From Plakobranchus ocellatus (taxonomy: Eukaryota > Mollusca > Gastropoda > Plakobranchidae): a DNA stretch of 32,748 nucleotides. The translations under genes and the position numbers were made by a program. Location: NCBI GenBank assembly GCA_019648995.1, contig BLXT01000273.1, forward strand, positions 434,278-467,025. Direction: 5' to 3'. This document shows, piece after piece, positions 24,429-30,400 of this stretch (positions are counted from its first letter, which is position 1; each line of letters opens with the position of its first letter). The notes under the pieces were generated by a model. The model worked only from the letters and a program-made list of their open reading frames with translations. It was not told the DNA's origin and did not search any database.

Positions 24429-27400
24429 CTGTCACATCAGTATTTGATGCTATCAAGTAAAAGAAACGATTATTTAGAGTAACCTTCAAAGTCCTTCTGT
24501 CTTTTGCCATTTCTATTTTATTTGTAGTCCACTTTCTCAGTTAATAGGACCATAAGTTGCAATTCAGCTTCATCAGGTTGTTTGCAACATCCAAATATTT
24601 ACAACTCAAATATACAGCACTTCCACTGAACTTTTCAAGTGCTCACTGCAGTATTTCCCTTTATCATTGTTTAAATAACTGAACATGATTAAGATGATAA
24701 AATGATAAAAAAAGTTTTTTTTGTGACACCATGGCAAAGTTTTAAATCATGATAAATTCTCTATTTCTGGTTTTTTTTTTTTTTTTAAATCTAGCAATAG
24801 TATCTTGTTAATAATAAGAGTAAAAATAATCTTTATTTCGCAAGTATTTTATCACTGTGAAGTAAATTGGATACATATTGCTCCATGCACTTCTAAAAAA
24901 AAAACTTTAACACTTATTCTCCATTTATAATGAGACCAAGGAATATTATTGTAAAAAGCAAACAATGGTGATTGTTTTTTTCTTTCTCATCATCAGTAAT
25001 TTTCTGTATAGGAAATCAACACTATAAGAATTTTTACATCTATTATCATCAAAATTTCCCCCCATATTTTCGTGTCTCTCTTTTATTTACCTCTTGTACC
25101 TTTTAATTAAGCAGTTATTAAACATCTAGTTTTATTTTGAGCTTACTCCCAAGTTTCAAAATAACTTAATTATTTATTTTTAAAAAATCACATTGAATTC
25201 ATATAAATGGATACATACAGACATGCAGGTCTTTAACTTCATTTCTCTGTAGACATCTAAATATGCATACAGATTTTAGGTTCTTCTGCTCATATTTCGT
25301 GAAAATTTTCAGCATATAAGTAATTTCAGTTTATTGTAATGCAAAGCATAATTTTTTTTTTAAATCGACAGTCTTAACAGTTTTATGTCATATGATTAGG
25401 GTTAATGAGCAAAGTATAATAAGGCTAGAGACCCTTAAAAGAGATTCTCAAATATATATATATCAAGCAAAAGACTCTCAAATATATACTCAGGCAAGAG
25501 ACTCTCAAAATACTTTAACCATGTTTTTTTTTTACAAACATAATTGCAATTTGTATCTTTTTTAACGACCAATGACTTTTGCAAGCCAAAATGATTTAAA
25601 TGCTGTGTCATATCAACAGGGGAATAATCGTTTCAATATCAGTGTAAGTATAGCATTGCATTATGATTTTTACTTCAGCCAGGGCTTCGACAGTGGAGCT
25701 CTTTGTTTGCTTCTTCGTTTCTACTTTACATCTTTGAACAAAGTTAGAACAATTGTTTGTTGTCAAAGGTTCTCTCTTCTCCCCACTCTGATCCCCAACA
25801 CACACAACACACACACGCCTCTCCCACTCAATTTTATTTCCTGTAAACTTGTGTGTGCAATAAATTGACAAATAGAGATTTCTATGTGCTGATTAGATAA
25901 CTTCCCATTTTTACCTCGGTGTGTGTTGTCATACTCCATTCTTTTTTTTTCAATTAAATGAGAGCTATTAGATTTTTAAAAAATCACTCTTTGTTTATTT
26001 TTTTTTCTTCTTGTTTGTGTGCCATGAAAACTTCTCTGCAGTAACATTTTGCAGTACAACTTTTAAACCTAAGACTCTTCCTTCTCCCCATTTTGCCCCT
26101 TACCACCTCACCTGCTGTTGCCCCTCTTCCCCCTCAGTTACCCCCTCTCCTTCTCTTCCACACTTTCTTTATTCTCATCCCTTCCTGTTTCATTTCCATC
26201 CAAGCCTGGCATCACAGGCTGTCACCATGTTTATGTTGCACCCAATATGCATGGTTTTACAGTTCTTTTCTACCAATGTTTTAACAGATGTGCAGGAAAG
26301 ATAGGAAAATCTTATTGTAAAAATAGCATATTTAGAGTAGCATATTAAGGCCAAGTGCACACTGAGCTTACTTTCCTGTACTTTATAGTGTGTATTCTTT
26401 CCATCATACGTGTTTACACCACATTATACCTTGTGAGGCCACAGTCTGGTTTGCTAGCTAGCATGTTGGATTTTTAATGTGCATGTTGCCAGTTTCTGAC
26501 TCATGAATGCACTCAATTCAATTTTTTTTTTCAGTAGTTAAGTTTCTTAGAAGTTTATTTAAGTCCATTTCTCGGTCATGCCTGTTTCTTAACATTAATG
26601 AAATCTCAGAATGAATTTAAATTCAACATAAATTTAGCTTTAACGAGTGTGCAGCTGGTGACAAATTCACAAGGCAGATGGGGGTGGGGGTTTCCAATTT
26701 TTACAAATGGCAGCCATTACAAATGTTTTTGCTTGTTGAGTCTTTACAACAAATACACTTGAAGAATTTTATTTTCCTTGGAAGGCATAGTGAAAAACAA
26801 CAACAACAAAAAAAAGACCTTAAAAAAACAGATTATATTTTAGCACTTTTTACCTCATAAAACAGGCGAGGCACGATTAAAGAATATGCAAGCGCTGATT
26901 AGGCCAAGGCATTTCCAGAGTGTGGGAGATGATTTAAAAAAATAAAAAGTTAGATTAAATAATCAACACGAAATGAATGATAAAATAAAATGTAGGCGTT
27001 AACGCCAAGAAATGCCCATGGACTTCCAATAACACTATATCATCTTTGAAATTGGTCTGCACTTAGGGCCTATTGAAATATGTTCACATCACAAATAGAA
27101 GCTTTTATTCAAGAACAGTAATTACCAACATTGCTAGTATTCATCTTTCATCTTTGCTGTGAATCCTCTGATTGACCTCTACGTGTTGAGTGATCATTAC
27201 TTTACATTGATGACTAAGGCCAGATTCTGATCATAGTGTCTTCAATTTGTTTTCTTGCAGACCCTTCTATTCCCTCTTTTCTTTACAATCTCATCATATG
27301 CATTGGGCTTTTTTTTTATTTTTTTATTTTTTTTATACAAACATTTCACTTTTGTTCTGCATCACAAAAACGTACATTTGTGTGAAATTGAACTTGATAA

Positions 27401-30400
27401 GTTGTTCTTTGTCATCTTATGAATGGCTACATTTCTGAATATCCTAGACTCAATCCCCAATGTTATTAATCGAGCCAGAGAAAAATCTAAACACATATAT
27501 ATAAAAGAAAAAAAAGAAAAAGAAAGAAAGAAAGGAAATAATAACTGCCATAAAATGCATGCTATCTGAAAGTGGTGACATACTACTGATGCAGAGAGTG
27601 AAAAAGGCCAAAAGCTAGGCTAGTATACACACATGCTCAGTCAGGTTCAGCAACTTGAAATAATTATTTTCCATAAAATACATCAGCACCATCGCTTTTA
27701 GTATTTTATTTGTCACCATCTCATCAAATTTCTTTTAGGCGTAATTATTCTGTTTGGCTATAATTTTTTATATTTCAACCATTCTATTTGAGAAATATCA
27801 TAGAACTATGAATATCGTTAATGATTCACAATGCTTATTGTTTTTATGGATGCCACCAGAGCTATGTTTTATTTATTTATTTTTTTATTGTAGCTGTAGT
27901 AACGGCATGCAGTGGGTGCTTCGAAGATTATAGGAGGTCTAGCTGTAGATTGTAGTAGTTTGCTCAAGCTAAATATTCTCTGACATTTTTCTTTGATGCA
28001 CAGTTACATGTTTCAGATAATTATGTTGGAAGCTGAAAAAGATTTCTTTGTCTGCATTAGCAAGAAATCTCTCATTTTTCTCTTTTTATTGCTTGTTCAC
28101 ACTTTGTAAAATATGAAGGGAGTTTTTTAAACAAATCTTCACTCAAAAGTTCTTTTTGCTTATGTTTTATGTGTAAAAGTTAAACCAGTCAATGGCATAT
28201 ATATTGATATGTTGAATTATTGTAAATGTGTGCAAGGTCATTTTGACACCAAAAATATTCCATGTTTCACCTATTTATGTTACAATCCATTTCTCATATT
28301 GGCATAGTTTCATTCTGTGTTTGAGTCCACACCAAACCTTCCCATCTTAAATTAGACTGTTGATGCTGCAATGAAACAAATAATGTAAAAATATTTTACA
28401 TTGTAAAGTTTTTAATTTGGTTTCTCTTAAAATGTTGGATTAATAGTTAATTGGCAAGAGGAAGTATTCAGCAGAGAGGTCTGTAGACTGGTTGAGTTTA
28501 CTCAAGTGACATATTTATTTCGGATTTTCCAAATTAATTTATGGCTCATTTTTAAAAAAAAAATTCAAACCAATTGAAGCAGAATTTTCATAAAGAAACA
28601 ACAAAAACAAAAGCGAATAAATTTTCGTTTTTCTTTTTTTAAATAGAAAATGACCAAGTTTTAAAGAAATCATATTTGGCTGGTAAATTATTTGTTTTTC
28701 TTCATGTGCGCATTGATGGGTTTACATGTAGAAGATACACACTTTAAAAATACTTCTTTGCTTATTTTATTTCTAGAGCATTAGGGATTATGACTTTTAT
28801 TTTGATGCAGAAATATCTATACACTCATTATGAATACAGTATTTTATTCATATTTCAATTTGATGTAATGCTTGTACTTATGCACATGGCACTATGACAT
28901 TTATCCTTGTTGCTGAAAATATCTGTACTTTGATTGAATGCATACAGTGTTTTATTCATTTCCTTGTTTCAAGTGGTCTTTATTCTTACACAAATTGACA
29001 TGTTTTTCAGGACTTCGGTACACTTAATTACATACCCTTTAAAATTCTCTGCATGTATTGACTTATTAACAACTTGAAAAAAATACAAAACAATAAAGGG
29101 AAAAAAATAGAAAAGTTATGTGCTTTTTACTGTCTATGTCTTAAACATTTAAAGTGCAATCTTATACTTCTATAGGGTAATACTAGCATAAGAAATCTGA
29201 TACATGAAAGGACAGGCATACAGCACAAATGTTTTGTCATCATCACAATCTGACTGTCCATAATTTTGTTCTTGTGTCCAGGAAATCCGTAACCGTCACT
29301 GGCTGCAGGTGATGCAGGTGACCCACAGCTCCTTCCAGCTGGAGGGGAACGTCTTCAAGCTCTGCCACCTGCTGGACATCGGCCTCATCAGGTGAGCATC
29401 AATAGCGCTTCCTCTGAATCACTGGTATCATAACGGCCAATTTATCTCTTTAAAAAAAAAAAGATTTTTTTCCTGGATTCCACATGATTCTGTAAAGAGA
29501 TTTCATTAACTTTTGTTTTAACTTTCCCACACTCTTGAAAACAGTCTCAGGCATTGTATCTGTTTTGTTTTTTAATAGATTTTGTATTTATCAAGATTTT
29601 ATTCCAAGGGAAAACATGTGTGGCCACAATGCTGCTCCCTGAATCTGATCAAATCTTGATATTTGTGGATAAAAATTTTAGGCCGTGTTGAATACCTAAG
29701 AACTAATTGCTGCACAAAAAAAACAAAAAAAAAACAAAAAAAAACAAAACGCAACAAAAATCAAAACAAATCAAAAGACAAAGAAAAGGTTTATTATATT
29801 TTTGCTTTTTTTTTTTTTTAGTTATTTTTTGCGTGCTTTGTAGTATATTATAAAAAGAAAACAAACTTTGTTTCATTTTGTAATATTAATCAAGCATTTC
29901 TGTTTTTAATAGTGGACGTATCTACTGAACATTCCTTTTTTTTTTAACTCACCTAGCTTTGGTTAATGATGGAGAGCTATTTTAGAGGCCTCAGCATGAA
30001 AAAAAGATCTGTCTACATAATTTGAAATGACCTACATTTTGCTAAAATATTTTTTATTATAACCTGGTGATTCCATCTGCTTTTCAATGTAAGCTTTTCA
30101 ATACTGAAATTCAAATTATACGCAATTGAAGGAAATGTGCTTTCTTATGATTTGAAACACTTCAGATAATCCAGTTTTGAAGAGAGGACAGAGATATCAA
30201 GCTCCATCTCAATTATAGTAATCTGTTCATGACGTTAATAGAGTGTCACTCTTCTTACTACATTACATTCCAATGGAATGAGCTCCAAATACAGAAATCT
30301 TTATCTCTTTCCTTCTGTCCCTCTCATTGGCAATGTTTTTAAAGAGATTCATCAACTTAATATTTCAATGTTTCATGTTTTTTTTTGTTTTTTTTTCTCA

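Larger units (their letters stand above)
24017..29281 (+). other. Intron, 5.27 kb, longest in the window
   Basis: AT-rich, with an ATT microsatellite (24348-24426), a short three-unit repeat (25427-25512), long pyrimidine tracts (26070-26210) and a perfect 12-bp palindrome GGCGTTAACGCC at 26995-27006. A less AT-rich patch at 26345-26510 (AAGGCCAAGTGCACACTGAG onward) could be a dispersed-repeat fragment, but I cannot classify it. No exon-like segment with fitting phase and motif was found, and the family pattern runs directly from exon 28 to exon 29. Confidence 0.75.

Noticed and set aside
24313-24510. Minus-strand frame with a long Asn run
   Set aside because: Produced entirely by the ATT microsatellite; the flanks have no protein-like sequence.
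26011-26348. Overlapping plus-strand frames rich in Pro, Ser and Leu
   Set aside because: They come from pyrimidine-rich intron sequence; all frames look alike and no motif or splice context supports coding.
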